A stretch of 64,000 nt of DNA from an uncultured Bradyrhizobium sp. (GCF_936928535.1 NZ_CAKZHY010000091.1:62001-126000), one strand, 5' to 3'. Shown: positions 6,795 to 16,914, counted from the stretch's first letter. Notes: generated from the sequence alone by a model not told the origin. A program made the numbers and translations.

Positions 6795-7535
6795 TCAGGA
6801 CCTTTTGCCGCGGCGGAAGTCGCGCCGGCGGCCCTTTGGTGCCGGCTTCGGCGCCAGCTCCGGCATCTCGGCCTGAACCTCGCGGTAGCGTGTCAACAGC
6901 CGTTCAAAACTGGCGTTCAAGGTCTCGGCGATGTCGGGGCGCCGTTCGAGCCCCGCGAGCAGCGTGGCAGCGGCCTCGATGGTCGACAGCCCGTCCTTGC
7001 GCGGCTCGCGTCGCAGGCGGCCATAGCGCGAGGGGTGCTTCGGGTTGAGAATCACGCGCTGGCATTTCAGCATCCAGGGATTGCGCCACCACAGCGCCTT
7101 GGCCTGGCTCCAGGTGCCGTCGAGCAGCACCACTCCTTCGAGCTTGCCGAGGACGGCGCGCTGGTTCTCCGCAACCTCGCCCTTGCGGTTGAGCGCAACG
7201 ATCTCGTCCTCCGCATCCAAATCGGCGGCGCGCGCCGACCCGAGATACAGCACAGCCCAGTGCGAGGCATTCTCGACCGGGTGCCCGAGCGCCTTGGACA
7301 GGCTCGGCCAGGACAGGCCGACCCGTACCGTGGCATCTTCAAAGTGCTTCGCCAGCAGTCGCGCGGTGCCAAGCGCCCTGTCCTGCTCTTGCGGATGCTG
7401 CAGGATCAGGAGCGACAGCCGGTTCTCGATCGGCGTGACGCTGTCGCAGATGCACAGCGGCATCGGCTTCTGGCAGTGCGGGCATTCCGGAATCGGCTCT
7501 GGTGCGGCGGCCGTGGTCTCAGCTGGGTTCGACAT
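6795..7535 (-). CDS. DTW-domain protein (tRNA 3-amino-3-carboxypropyl-uridine transferase family)
   Basis: 246 residues from the ATG at 7533-7535. The N-terminal zinc-site motif is E-C-P-H-C-Q-K-P-M-P-L-C-I-C, followed by L-L-I-L-Q-H-P-Q-E and the family signature V-V-L-L-D-G-T-W-S-Q-A-K. DTW enzymes (TapT/Tsr3 superfamily) move the aminocarboxypropyl group of S-adenosylmethionine onto tRNA uridine or other targets. The tail is very basic (K-G-R-R-R-D-F-R-R-G-K-R-S), suiting RNA contact. It sits 41 bp after the RND operon and just before the ABC permease, all on one strand. Confidence 0.88.
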   Translation of the reverse strand: MSNPAETTAAAPEPIPECPHCQKPMPLCICDSVTPIENRLSLLILQHPQEQDRALGTARLLAKHFEDATVRVGLSWPSLSKALGHPVENASHWAVLYLGSARAADLDAEDEIVALNRKGEVAENQRAVLGKLEGVVLLDGTWSQAKALWWRNPWMLKCQRVILNPKHPSRYGRLRREPRKDGLSTIEAAATLLAGLERRPDIAETLNASFERLLTRYREVQAEMPELAPKPAPKGRRRDFRRGKRS

Positions 7536-7576
7536 GGTCGCCGCTATACGCCGGGTACGGCCGTTCAACAACCCGG

Positions 7577-10500
7577 CTATTCCGCCGGGGCTGCCAGCGC
7601 GCGCGGCTCGGACCGCCGGCGCAGCCGGTCAATCAGCAGGTAAATCACCGGCGTCGTGTACAGCGTCAGGACCTGCGAGACGAACAGGCCGCCGATGATG
7701 GTGATGCCGAGCGGGCGCCGCAGCTCCGTGCCTGGCCCGGTGGCGACCACCAGCGGAATGCCGGCGAACAGCGCGGCCATGGTCGTCATCAGGATCGGGC
7801 GGAAACGGGCCTGGCAGGCCTCGAAGATCGCCTCGGCCGACGACAGGCCGCGCTGGCGCTCGGCATCGAGCGCGAAGTCGACCATCATGATGCCGTTCTT
7901 CTTCACGATGCCGATCAACAGGATGATGCCGACAAAAGCGATCACCGTCAGCGGTGTATTGGTGATCTGGAGGGCGAGCAGCGCACCGAGCCCGGCCGAG
8001 GGCAGTGTCGAGATAATGGTGAGCGGGTGGGCGAGACTCTCATAGAGCACGCCGAGCACGATATACATCGCCACCAGCGCGCCGAGGATCAAGAGCGGTT
8101 GCCGGCCGCTGGTCCTGGCGAAGTCGCCGGCATTGCCGTCAAAGCTGCCGCGGATGCCCTCGGGCATGTGCAATTCATCGACCGCACGCTGGATGTTTTG
8201 CGTGGCGGCCTGGAGCTCCACATCCGGCAACGTGTTGAACGACACCGTGGTCGAGGGCACTGACTGCGAATGATAGACCGCGAGCGCAGCGAGCCCACGC
8301 GTGGCGTGCACCACGGTAGACAGCGGCACCTGGACGTCGCCTGCGCCCGCGACGTAAATGCGCTCGAGATTGGAGGGGTCGACCTGGAATTTCGGATCGA
8401 TCTCCAGCACGGTCATGTACTGGTTGCGCTGGGTGTAGATGATCGAGATCTGGCGCTGCGAGAAAGCATTGTTCAAGGCATTGTCGATGTCCTGGACCTT
8501 GACGCCGAGCGCTGCGGCCTTCTGGCGGTCGATGTTCAATGTCAGCTGAAGCCCGCCGGGATCGCGATCGCTGGAAATGTCGGTGATGCCCTCGACCGTC
8601 TCCATGCGCTTGGCCACGATCGGCGCCCATTTCTGCAGCAGGTCGAGGTCGGTGCTCGATAGCGTGTATTGGTAATTGGAATCGCTCTGCCGGCCGCCGG
8701 CGCGGACATCCTGTGCGGCGAACATGAACAGGCGGATGCCGGGCACGGGGAATAGCGCCTTCCTGAGACGGTCGATCACGACCTGGGTCGAGACGTGGTC
8801 ACGCTCCTCCGGCGGCTTCAGGCTGATGAACATGACGCCGCGGTTCGAAGTCGCGCCGCCCGGCCCGCCCCCGCCGCCGACGGTCGAGCCGATGCCGGCC
8901 ACGGCCGGGTCCTGCATCACGATGTCTGCCAGCCGCTGCTGCAGAGTCAGCATCGACTGGAACGAGATGTCGGCCGAGGCGCGCGTCGCGCCGATGACGA
9001 AGCCGGAATCATCAGTCGGGAAATAGCCCTTGGGCACCTTGGCGTAGAGCAGCACCGTCAGGCCGATGGTGGCGAAGAAGACCAGCAGCGTCAGCAGCGG
9101 GAATTCGAGCACGGCGTGCAGCGTGCGGGCGTAAAACGCGACGATCCGCGACAGCGAGCCTTCGATCAGGCGGTCGAACAGTGTGGCCGAGCCCGACGTG
9201 GTTTGCTTGACATAATGGGCGCAGATCATCGGCGTCACCGTCAGCGACACCAGGGTCGACACCACGATCGCGAAGGTCAGTGTCAGCGAGAATTCGCGCA
9301 AGAGGCGGCCGACGATGCCGTCCATGAAGATCAGCGGCGTGAACGCCGCGATCAGCGACAGGCTGATCGAGACCACCGTGAAGCCGATCTGTTTGGCGCC
9401 CTCCAGCGCGGCCTGCATCGGTCGCATGCCATGCTCGAGATTGCGGAACATGTTCTCGATCATGACGATGGCGTCGTCGACCACGAAGCCGACGGAGATC
9501 GCGAGCGCCATCAGCGACAGATTGTCGATCGAGAAGCCGGCCACCCACATGCCGGCGCAGGTGCCGGCCAGCGCCAGCGGCACCGAGATGCCGGCGGCGA
9601 TGGTCGGTGTCATCCGGCGCAGGAATACGAACACCACGACCATCACCAGGATAGCGGTCGCGAGTAGCGTCCATTGCATGTCCATCACGCTGGCGCGGAT
9701 GGTCGAGGTCCGGTCGACCAGGGTGGAGACGTCGACGCCGGCCGGAATCCACTGCTTCAACTCGGGGATCAGCGCCTTGACTCTGTCGACCGTGTCGATG
9801 ACGTTGGCGTCGCCCTGCTTGGTGATCTGGATCAGCACCGCCGGCTGCTTGTTGAACCAGGCGATCGAGCGCGCGTTGCGGACGCTGTCCTCGATATCGG
9901 CGACGTCGGAGAGCCGGACGAAATTGCCGTTCGCGCTCTTGATCACGATGTCGCGGAATTCCTGCGCCGTACGCATCTGCCTGTTCAGCGACAGCGTCTC
10001 GCTCTGACGCTCGCCGTTGAAGACGCCGACGGGGCCAAGCGGATTGGCGTTGACGATTGCGGTGCGCACGTCGTCGGTCGCGATCCCCGCATTCGACAGC
10101 GCCACCGGGTTGAGCTGGATCCGCACTGCCGGCTGGTCGGCGCCCGACACCGTCACGTCGCCGACGCCAGGCACCTGCGAGATGCGCTGCGCCAGCACGG
10201 TGTCGGCGACGTCGTAGATGGCGCTGGCCGACAGCGTCTTGGAGGTCAGCGCCAGCACGAAGACCGGCGCGCCGGCCGTGTTGGCTTTGCGAAAGCGCGG
10301 CAGCGCCGGCAAATCGCTGGGCAAATCGACCAGCGCGGCGTTGATGGCGGCCTGCACGTCGCGCGCCGCCTTGTCGATGTTACGGCCGATGTCGAACTGG
10401 AGTTGGATGTTCGCCGTGCCGAGCGACGACGTCGACGTGATCTGGTTGATCCCTGCAATTTCGCCGAGCCGCCGTTCCAGCGGTGCCGCCACGGTTGCGG

Positions 10501-10681
10501 CCATCACGGAAGGGTCGGCGCCGGGCCTGCTCGCCGAGACGAAGATGGCGGGGAAGTCGACATTCGGGACCGAGGCGACGGGGAGGAACTCGTAGGCGAC
10601 GGCGCCCAGCAGGAACAGCCCGATCGACAGCAACGTGGTCGCGACCGGGCGGCGGATGAACGGCTCCGAGATCGATGCCAT
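7577..10681 (-). CDS. RND efflux permease, MdtC-like
   Basis: 1034 residues starting at an ATG (10679-10681) that overlaps the stop of the preceding permease gene as TGATG, so translation is coupled. It begins I-S-E-P-F-I-R-R-P-V-A-T-T and has the twelve-helix RND plan with two large periplasmic loops. The proton-relay Asp pair is in G-F-V-V-D-D-A-I-V-M-I-E-N. Together with the next permease it would form an MdtBC-type heterotrimer, exporting drugs or amphipathic compounds across both membranes. A Gly-rich stretch (G-G-G-G-G-P-G-G) in the second loop is unusual but occurs in some members. The substrate is not readable from sequence. Confidence 0.95.
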   Translation of the reverse strand: MASISEPFIRRPVATTLLSIGLFLLGAVAYEFLPVASVPNVDFPAIFVSASRPGADPSVMAATVAAPLERRLGEIAGINQITSTSSLGTANIQLQFDIGRNIDKAARDVQAAINAALVDLPSDLPALPRFRKANTAGAPVFVLALTSKTLSASAIYDVADTVLAQRISQVPGVGDVTVSGADQPAVRIQLNPVALSNAGIATDDVRTAIVNANPLGPVGVFNGERQSETLSLNRQMRTAQEFRDIVIKSANGNFVRLSDVADIEDSVRNARSIAWFNKQPAVLIQITKQGDANVIDTVDRVKALIPELKQWIPAGVDVSTLVDRTSTIRASVMDMQWTLLATAILVMVVVFVFLRRMTPTIAAGISVPLALAGTCAGMWVAGFSIDNLSLMALAISVGFVVDDAIVMIENMFRNLEHGMRPMQAALEGAKQIGFTVVSISLSLIAAFTPLIFMDGIVGRLLREFSLTLTFAIVVSTLVSLTVTPMICAHYVKQTTSGSATLFDRLIEGSLSRIVAFYARTLHAVLEFPLLTLLVFFATIGLTVLLYAKVPKGYFPTDDSGFVIGATRASADISFQSMLTLQQRLADIVMQDPAVAGIGSTVGGGGGPGGATSNRGVMFISLKPPEERDHVSTQVVIDRLRKALFPVPGIRLFMFAAQDVRAGGRQSDSNYQYTLSSTDLDLLQKWAPIVAKRMETVEGITDISSDRDPGGLQLTLNIDRQKAAALGVKVQDIDNALNNAFSQRQISIIYTQRNQYMTVLEIDPKFQVDPSNLERIYVAGAGDVQVPLSTVVHATRGLAALAVYHSQSVPSTTVSFNTLPDVELQAATQNIQRAVDELHMPEGIRGSFDGNAGDFARTSGRQPLLILGALVAMYIVLGVLYESLAHPLTIISTLPSAGLGALLALQITNTPLTVIAFVGIILLIGIVKKNGIMMVDFALDAERQRGLSSAEAIFEACQARFRPILMTTMAALFAGIPLVVATGPGTELRRPLGITIIGGLFVSQVLTLYTTPVIYLLIDRLRRRSEPRALAAPAE

Positions 10682-13600
10682 CACTGCATCCCCTCGGTCG
10701 CGCCGGCCGTCGGCGCCTCGGGCTCAGCCGGCGGCAGCGCCTGCTCGAGGCGGCGATTGATGCGGTCGAGCGCGAGGTAGATCACCGGCGTGGTGTAGAG
10801 CGTCAGCAACTGGCTCAGCAGCAGGCCGCCGATGATGGAGATGCCGAGCGGGAAGCGCAGCTCTGCGCCGGTGCCACTCTCGATCGCGAGCGGCAGCGCG
10901 CCGAACAGCGCCGCCAGCGTCGTCATCATGATCGGGCGGAAGCGCAACAGGCAGGCCTGCACGATGGCCTCATGGGCCGGCATGCCCTGCCCGCGCTCGG
11001 CTTCGAGTGCGAAGTCGATCATCATGATCGCGTTCTTCTTGACGATGCCCATCAAGAGAATGATGCCGATCAGGCCGATCACCGAGAGGTCTTGCCCAAA
11101 CAGCATCAGCGCGAGGATGGCGCCGACGCCGGCCGAGGGCAGCGTCGAGAGAATCGTGATCGGGTGAATGTAGCTCTCATAGAGCACGCCCAGCACGATA
11201 TAGATCGTGATCACGGCGGCGAGCAGCAGCCAGGGCTGGCCGGCCAGCGCCTTGGCGAATTCGGCGGCGTCGCCGGCATAGACGCCGACGATGCTGTTGG
11301 GCATCTCGATCCGGGTCTCGATCGCTTTCACCGCCTCGACGGCGTCGCCGAGCGCTGCGCCCGGCGCGAGATTGAAGCTGAGCGAGATCGCCGGGAATTG
11401 CGCCTGGTGCGAGATCGCCAGCGGCGCCGTGGTGCGCTTCAAGGTCGCCACCGCGTCGAGCGGCACTTGCGCGTTGGGCGCGCCGGCGGTCGCGCTGGCG
11501 CCGCCTGGCAAGTACAGCTTCGACAGGATCGAAGGATCGCGCTGGTACATCGGCAACGCCTCCAGCACCACGCGATACTGGTTGGCCTGGCCGTAGATGG
11601 TCGAGATCTGGCGCTGCGCGAAGGCATCGTTGAGCGTGTCGGTGATGGCTTGCAAGGAGACGCCGAGCTGGCCGGCGCGGGTGCGGTCGACGTCGAGCTG
11701 CGCGCGCAGGCCGCCTTCCTGGGCTTCCGAGGAGACGTCGCGGAACAGGGGATCGCGCCGCATCTCATCGACGAGCTTGTGGGCCCATTCCGACACCAGC
11801 GCCGCGTCGGTACCTGTCAGCGTGTACTGATACTGCGAGCGGCTCGACTGGGTCGAGATCTGCACGTCCTGGACCGGCTGGAAATAGACGGTCATGCCGG
11901 GAATGCCGGAGACCTTCTGCTTCAGCCGGGCAATGACCACGCCGACATCGTCGGCTCGCTCGCCGCGCGGCTTCAGCGTCAGGACGAGGCGCCCGACATT
12001 GGTGGTCGGATTGACCGAGCCCGCGCCGATCACCGAGACCACGCCCGTGACGTCAGGATCGGCCTTGATGGCGTCGGCGGCATCGGCCTGCCGCTTCTGC
12101 ATCTCGGCAAACGACACGTCAGGCCCGGCTTCGGTCACCGCCGTGATCGAGGCGGTGTCTTGCAGCGGCAAGAACCCCTTTGGCGCGACGACATAGAGGA
12201 CGAGGGTTGCGGCCAGCGTCACAAAGGTCACGACAAGCGTGGTCCTCTGATGTCGCAAAACTACGAGCAGCGTGCGGTGATAGAACTCGACGGTGCGGTC
12301 GATGAAGCGGCTGACGGCGGCGAGGCCCGGCACCGCCAGCTCCTCATGGGCATGCCTCAGCAGCCGCGAGCACATCATCGGCGTCAGCGTCAGCGAGACC
12401 ACCGCCGAGGTCACGACCGCGATCGTCAAGGTCAGCGCGAATTCGCGGAACATGCGTCCCACGAGGCCGGACATGAACAATAGCGGGATGAATACGGCGA
12501 TCAGCGACACCGTCAGCGAGATCACGGTGAAGCCGATTTCGCTGGCGCCCTTCAGCGACGCCTGCATCGCATTGTCGCCATTCTCCATATGGCGGACGAT
12601 GTTCTCGATCATCACGATGGCGTCGTCGACGACGAATCCGGTGCCGATCGTCAGCGCCATCAGCGACAGATTGTCGAGGCTGAAGCCGGCGAAATACATG
12701 ATGCCGAAGCTCGTGATCAGCGACAGCGGCAGGGCCACGCCCGCAATCACGGTTGCGCGCAGCGAGCGCAGGAACAGCAGCACGACCAGCGTCACCAGCA
12801 CGACGGCAAGCACGAGCGTGAACTGCACGTCATGGACGGAGGCACGAATGGTGACCGTGCGGTCGGAGACGATGGTGAGCTTCACGCCGGCCGGAATGGC
12901 ACGCTGCACCTTCGGAATCTCGGCGCGGATCTGCTTGACGACGTCGATCACGTTGGCGCCAGGCTGGCGCTGGATGTCGATGATGACGGCCGGCGTTCCC
13001 TGGTACCAGCCGCCGGTGCGGTCGTTCTCGAGCCCGTCGACGATCTGCGCGACGTCGCCGATCGTCACGGGCGAGCCGTTGCGATAGGCGATGATGATCG
13101 GCCTGTAGGCGTCGGCGGCGGCGATCTGGTCGTTGGCCGCGATGATGTAGGACTGCTGCGCGCCGTCGAGCGAGCCCTTTGGTCCGGAGACGTTGGCGTT
13201 CGCGATGGCGGCGCGTAAGTCCTCCATGGCGATGCCGTAGGCAGCGAGCCGTGCCAGATCGGCCTGGATACGCACGGCCGGCTTCAGCCCGCCGAGCACG
13301 GAGACGCGGCCGACGCCGGAGATCTGGCTGAGCCGCTGCGCCAGCAGCGTGTCGGCGATGTCGCTCATCGCCCGCAGCGAGATCGTGTCCGAGCGCAGCG
13401 CCAGCGTCATGACCGGCGCGTCCGCCGGGTTCACCTTTGCGTAGGTCGGCGGATAAGGCAGCGTCTTGGGCAGCACGCCGGCGGCGGCGTTGATCGCGGC
13501 CTGCACGTCCTGGGTCGCGCCGTCGATGTCACGGTTGAGATCGAACTGAAGCGAGATCTGGCTGACGCCGAACGAACTCGTCGAGTTCATCGCCGTCAGC

Positions 13601-13827
13601 GACGGGATCTGGCCGAGCTGCCGCTCCAGTGGCGCCGTGATCAGCGAGGCGATCACGTCGGGGCTCGCGCCCGGCAGCTGCGTCGACACCTGCACGGTCG
13701 GAAAGTCGACCTGCGGCAGCGCTGAGACCGACAGCGCGAAATAGCCCAGCAGCCCACCGATCAGCAGCGCAATGCCAAGCAGCGAGGTTGCGATCGGACG
13801 GCGGATGAAGGGTTCGGAGACACCCAT
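10681..13827 (-). CDS. RND efflux permease, MdtB-like
   Basis: 1048 residues from the ATG at 13825-13827; the frame is open ~106 codons further up but those overlap the adaptor gene's Pro/Lys-rich tail and are not conserved-looking. It begins M-G-V-S-E-P-F-I-R-R-P-I-A-T-S. The Asp pair is in G-F-V-V-D-D-A-I-V-M-I-E-N. It is clearly paralogous to the downstream permease, including the C-terminal T-L-Y-T-T-P-V-I-Y-L. Gene order adaptor - B - C matches mdtABC. The stop overlaps the next start. Confidence 0.95.
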   Translation of the reverse strand: MGVSEPFIRRPIATSLLGIALLIGGLLGYFALSVSALPQVDFPTVQVSTQLPGASPDVIASLITAPLERQLGQIPSLTAMNSTSSFGVSQISLQFDLNRDIDGATQDVQAAINAAAGVLPKTLPYPPTYAKVNPADAPVMTLALRSDTISLRAMSDIADTLLAQRLSQISGVGRVSVLGGLKPAVRIQADLARLAAYGIAMEDLRAAIANANVSGPKGSLDGAQQSYIIAANDQIAAADAYRPIIIAYRNGSPVTIGDVAQIVDGLENDRTGGWYQGTPAVIIDIQRQPGANVIDVVKQIRAEIPKVQRAIPAGVKLTIVSDRTVTIRASVHDVQFTLVLAVVLVTLVVLLFLRSLRATVIAGVALPLSLITSFGIMYFAGFSLDNLSLMALTIGTGFVVDDAIVMIENIVRHMENGDNAMQASLKGASEIGFTVISLTVSLIAVFIPLLFMSGLVGRMFREFALTLTIAVVTSAVVSLTLTPMMCSRLLRHAHEELAVPGLAAVSRFIDRTVEFYHRTLLVVLRHQRTTLVVTFVTLAATLVLYVVAPKGFLPLQDTASITAVTEAGPDVSFAEMQKRQADAADAIKADPDVTGVVSVIGAGSVNPTTNVGRLVLTLKPRGERADDVGVVIARLKQKVSGIPGMTVYFQPVQDVQISTQSSRSQYQYTLTGTDAALVSEWAHKLVDEMRRDPLFRDVSSEAQEGGLRAQLDVDRTRAGQLGVSLQAITDTLNDAFAQRQISTIYGQANQYRVVLEALPMYQRDPSILSKLYLPGGASATAGAPNAQVPLDAVATLKRTTAPLAISHQAQFPAISLSFNLAPGAALGDAVEAVKAIETRIEMPNSIVGVYAGDAAEFAKALAGQPWLLLAAVITIYIVLGVLYESYIHPITILSTLPSAGVGAILALMLFGQDLSVIGLIGIILLMGIVKKNAIMMIDFALEAERGQGMPAHEAIVQACLLRFRPIMMTTLAALFGALPLAIESGTGAELRFPLGISIIGGLLLSQLLTLYTTPVIYLALDRINRRLEQALPPAEPEAPTAGATEGMQ

Positions 13828-13864
13828 GGGATGCGCCTGCCGCTCTAGGCGGCTGTTGCCGGGA

Positions 13865-15292
13865 TCATGGCTGCTTGGCTCCAGATCCCGATGGTTGGGC
13901 CCCCGATGGTTGAGCCCCCGGCCCCGGCGCAGGCCCGGTCTGGCCCTTCTGGTCGCCTTCACTGCTCTTCCGCTTGGCGCGGAATTCGCCGTCCTTGCCC
14001 TGCCCGTCCTTCTGGCCGTCTTTGGCCTGACCGCCCTTCCCGTCGGCTTGCGGAGCGCGCGTGCGCTTGCGCGGGGCGAGATCGGCCGACGGCGTCTGTT
14101 CGTCGCGGCCGATGACGACCTTGGAGCCGTCGGACAGATTGGCAAAGCCCGTGGTGACCACCTTGTCGTGCGCTGTCAGGCCGCTCGCAATGACCGCATC
14201 ATGCTCGTTCTGCTGCGTCACCGTCACGGGCTTGGCCGTCACGACATTGTCCTCACCGATGACATAGCTGAACGTGCCGATCGGTCCGCGCTGCACCGCA
14301 GATGTCGGCACCACCAGCGCCTGGTTCAGCGTTTCGACCTTGAGGCGGACATTGACGAACTGGCCGGGCCAGAGCTGGTAGTTTGCGTTTGGAAACTCTG
14401 CCTTGAGCCGCAGCGTACCCGTGGTCTGGTCGACCTGGTTGTCGATGCCGGTGAGCTTGCCGGTGTCGATCACGGTGACGCCGTCGTTGCCGAACACGTC
14501 GACCGACAGCGCGCCCTTCGCGGCCGCCGCGTTGACCCGCATGATTTGCTGCTGCGGCAGACTGAACCACACGGCGATCGGCTGCAATTGGGTGATGACG
14601 ACGAGGCCGGTCGTGTCGGAGGCGTGGATGATGTTGCCCTGGTCGACTTGACGCAGGCCGACGCGGCCCGACAGCGGCGCCACGATCTTGGTGTAGCTCA
14701 GCGTCGCCGCCGCATTGTCGATCGCGGCCTGATCGGCCTTGACCAGCGCCTCGGTCTGCGCGACCGCCGCGCGCTGGGTGTCGGCCTGCTGCTTGGAGCC
14801 GGCATTGGAGGCGGCTAACTGCTCGTAGCGCGTCAGGTCGATACGCTGGTTGGCGAGCTGGGCTTCGTCCTGGGCCTTCTTGGCCACAGCCTGGTCATAG
14901 GTCGCCTGGTAAAGCGCCGGGTCGATCTCGCCGAGCACGTCGCCCTTCTTGACATCCTGGCTTTCGGTGAATTTCACCGCGATCAGCTTGCCGTCGACCT
15001 GGGAGCGCACGGTGACCGTGTTGAGCGCGCGGATGGCGCCGACGCCATCGAGATAAACCGGCACGTCCTGAACCTTGGGCGTTGCGGCCAGCACCGGCAC
15101 CGGCAGATCGGGCCGTTGCTGGCCGCGACCGCCAGCCGCCTGCTGCGGCTGCTGGTGCATCACGGTCCAGCCCAGATAGCCGAGCCCGCCGAGGATCGCG
15201 AGCGTGATCAGGGTCATGACGAAGCCGCGGCCGCGCGACTTCTTCGCCGTTCCCGCCTTCGCGCCGTCTTTCGTATCCGGCTTAAAGAGCAT
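13865..15292 (-). CDS. RND efflux periplasmic adaptor (membrane fusion protein), MdtA-like
   Basis: 475 residues from the ATG at 15290-15292, which overlaps the end of the outer-membrane factor gene by 11 bp. Order: cytoplasmic basic start (K-K-S-R-G-R-G), one membrane helix (~25-45), Gln/Gly-rich linker, lipoyl half-domains around a coiled coil (V-D-G-K-L-I-A-V and S-Y-T-K-I-V-A-P-L-S-G-R-V-G), beta-barrel and membrane-proximal domains. The final ~70 residues are unusually long, Lys/Gly/Gln/Pro-rich and probably disordered. The adaptor links the inner-membrane pump to the outer-membrane channel encoded just upstream. Confidence 0.93.
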   Translation of the reverse strand: MLFKPDTKDGAKAGTAKKSRGRGFVMTLITLAILGGLGYLGWTVMHQQPQQAAGGRGQQRPDLPVPVLAATPKVQDVPVYLDGVGAIRALNTVTVRSQVDGKLIAVKFTESQDVKKGDVLGEIDPALYQATYDQAVAKKAQDEAQLANQRIDLTRYEQLAASNAGSKQQADTQRAAVAQTEALVKADQAAIDNAAATLSYTKIVAPLSGRVGLRQVDQGNIIHASDTTGLVVITQLQPIAVWFSLPQQQIMRVNAAAAKGALSVDVFGNDGVTVIDTGKLTGIDNQVDQTTGTLRLKAEFPNANYQLWPGQFVNVRLKVETLNQALVVPTSAVQRGPIGTFSYVIGEDNVVTAKPVTVTQQNEHDAVIASGLTAHDKVVTTGFANLSDGSKVVIGRDEQTPSADLAPRKRTRAPQADGKGGQAKDGQKDGQGKDGEFRAKRKSSEGDQKGQTGPAPGPGAQPSGAQPSGSGAKQP

Positions 15293-16757
15293 TGACCGGT
15301 TTCTCCATTCGCGGCTCCCAGCCACCACCGAGCGCCTGATACAGGCTGACGATGGCAAGAAGCCTTGCGAGCTGTGCCTGTGACAGCGTGTCTTCGGCCT
15401 GGAACAGCGTGAGCTGGGTGTTGAGCACGGTCACGATATCAGCCGTGCCGGCCCGCAGCTGCTGCTCGGCGAGATCGAAGGCGCGCCGCGAGGCGTTGAC
15501 CACGTCGCGCTGCAATTGCAGCTTGATCGTGGTCTGCTTGATTGAAAATAGTGCGTTGTCGACGTCGGTGAAGGCCTGGACGATGGTTTTGCGATAGGTC
15601 TGCAGCAGCTCGTCCTGGCGCGCCTTGGCATATTCGAAATTGCCAAGGATCTTGCCACCGTCAAAGATCGGCTGGGTCGCGCTGCCGACCAGCTGGAAGA
15701 ACGCCGCGTGCGGCTGAAACAACGAAAACAGCGCCGAGCTCTGATAGCCGCCATTGCCGGTGAGCTGGATGCTCGGGAAGAACTGCGCGCGCGCGTTGCC
15801 GATATTCGCGGTGGCGGAGGCGAGCTGTGCCTCCTGCCGGCGGATGTCCGGCCGCTGCGTCAGCAGTTCCGACGGCAGCCCAGGCGTGACACGCGGAATG
15901 GCGATCCGATCCAGCGAGCCGCCGGCAACGCGCACGCTCTCCGGCGGGCGCGACACCAGCACCGCGAGCGCATTGGCGTTCTGGTCGAGGGTCTGGCGCA
16001 ATGGCGGCACCAGCGCCTTCTGGTTGGCGAGCACGCTCTCCTGCTGGGCGACGTCGAGATCAGTCCCCGTCCCGGCCTTGCGGCGCTCGCGGATGGCATC
16101 GAGGATGCGCTGGGCGCTGGCGATATTGCGCTGGGCTGTACGCAGGCGGTCCTGCGAGGCCAGCACCTGGAAATAGGCATTGGCGACGGCTGCGAGCGTC
16201 GTCAACGCCACGGTATCGCGATCGAAGCGGTTGGCCTTGGCGGTCTCCTCCGCCGTTTGCAGCGCATCGCGGTTCTGGCCCCAGAAATCGAGCTGATAGC
16301 TGGCGCTCAGCGATGAGGAATAATTGACCACCTCACGACCGCCATTGGTCAGTCCCGAAGAGCTCGAACCCGACGTACGCGAATACGTCTCCGACCCGGT
16401 CCCCGACAGGCTCGGCAACAGCGCCGCGCCCGCCTGGCGTGCCTGGGCATCCGCCTCGACGATGCGCGAGACGGCGGCAGCGATGTCGAGATTGACGGTC
16501 TGCGCCTCCTCCATCAGCTGGGTCAGCTCCGACGAACGGAAGCCGCGCCACCAATCCAGCGTCGGCGGCGCGTCCGCCTTCCCGGCGTATTTGTATTGCG
16601 TGGGGACATCGAGCGCGGGATCGGGAAGGTCCTGGGTCAGTACGCAGGCGCCCGAGCTCGAGGCCAGGCACACGACCGCGACGGCTCGCAGGGTCCGGGA
16701 CGCTGAGCCAAGGAATTGCCGCCTCATGGGGGCCGGAACCCGCTGTGTCACATCCAC
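15282..16757 (-). CDS. Outer-membrane efflux lipoprotein (NodT/OprM family)
   Basis: 491 residues from the ATG at 16755-16757, preceded by AGGGGG. The signal peptide ends in a lipobox S-S-G-A-C (Cys at ~38). Then come W-W-R-G-F, Y-Q-L-D-F-W-G-Q-N-R (the classic L-D-x-W-G motif), the N-A-L-A-V-L-V repeat, L-L-T-Q-R-P-D-I-R and F-F-P-S-I-Q-L-T. These define the TolC-like outer-membrane factor family. It is the first gene of the efflux operon, transcribed away from the FAD oxidoreductase gene. A second in-frame ATG at 16727 is possible. It forms the exit duct for the MdtABC-type pump. Confidence 0.93.
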   Translation of the reverse strand: MDVTQRVPAPMRRQFLGSASRTLRAVAVVCLASSSGACVLTQDLPDPALDVPTQYKYAGKADAPPTLDWWRGFRSSELTQLMEEAQTVNLDIAAAVSRIVEADAQARQAGAALLPSLSGTGSETYSRTSGSSSSGLTNGGREVVNYSSSLSASYQLDFWGQNRDALQTAEETAKANRFDRDTVALTTLAAVANAYFQVLASQDRLRTAQRNIASAQRILDAIRERRKAGTGTDLDVAQQESVLANQKALVPPLRQTLDQNANALAVLVSRPPESVRVAGGSLDRIAIPRVTPGLPSELLTQRPDIRRQEAQLASATANIGNARAQFFPSIQLTGNGGYQSSALFSLFQPHAAFFQLVGSATQPIFDGGKILGNFEYAKARQDELLQTYRKTIVQAFTDVDNALFSIKQTTIKLQLQRDVVNASRRAFDLAEQQLRAGTADIVTVLNTQLTLFQAEDTLSQAQLARLLAIVSLYQALGGGWEPRMEKPVNAL

Positions 16758-16897
16758 CCCCTGACGGGCAGATCATGCCGCCACCGCGCGGCCGGGTGAG
16801 CCGATTCGCGGGTGGTTGGCCGGCGGCCATTCTGTAGCACATTCACAGCGTGATGCTTTCTGCGGAACCTGAAATCCATACTAGCCGGGCGCGGAAC

Positions 16898-16914
16898 TGC
16901 GGGACAGTCCCGCA
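16898..16914. promoter_or_regulatory. Perfect palindromic operator in divergent efflux/FAD-oxidoreductase region
   Basis: TGCGGGAC-A-GTCCCGCA is a 17-bp perfect inverted repeat inside the 395-bp gap 16758-17152. It lies 141 bp upstream of the efflux operon and 239 bp upstream of the oxidoreductase. It looks like a TetR- or MarR-type dimer site, but no regulator gene lies next to it. The gap also has TTGACA at 16960-16965 and a GACAG/CTGTC inverted repeat beside it. No gene is supported in the gap. Confidence 0.5.

Noticed and set aside
8795-12483. Several 200-600-codon frames on the plus strand opposite the RND permeases
   Set aside because: Shadows of the RND genes; products are Arg/Asp/His-rich with no hydrophobic pattern, start signal or recognisable family.
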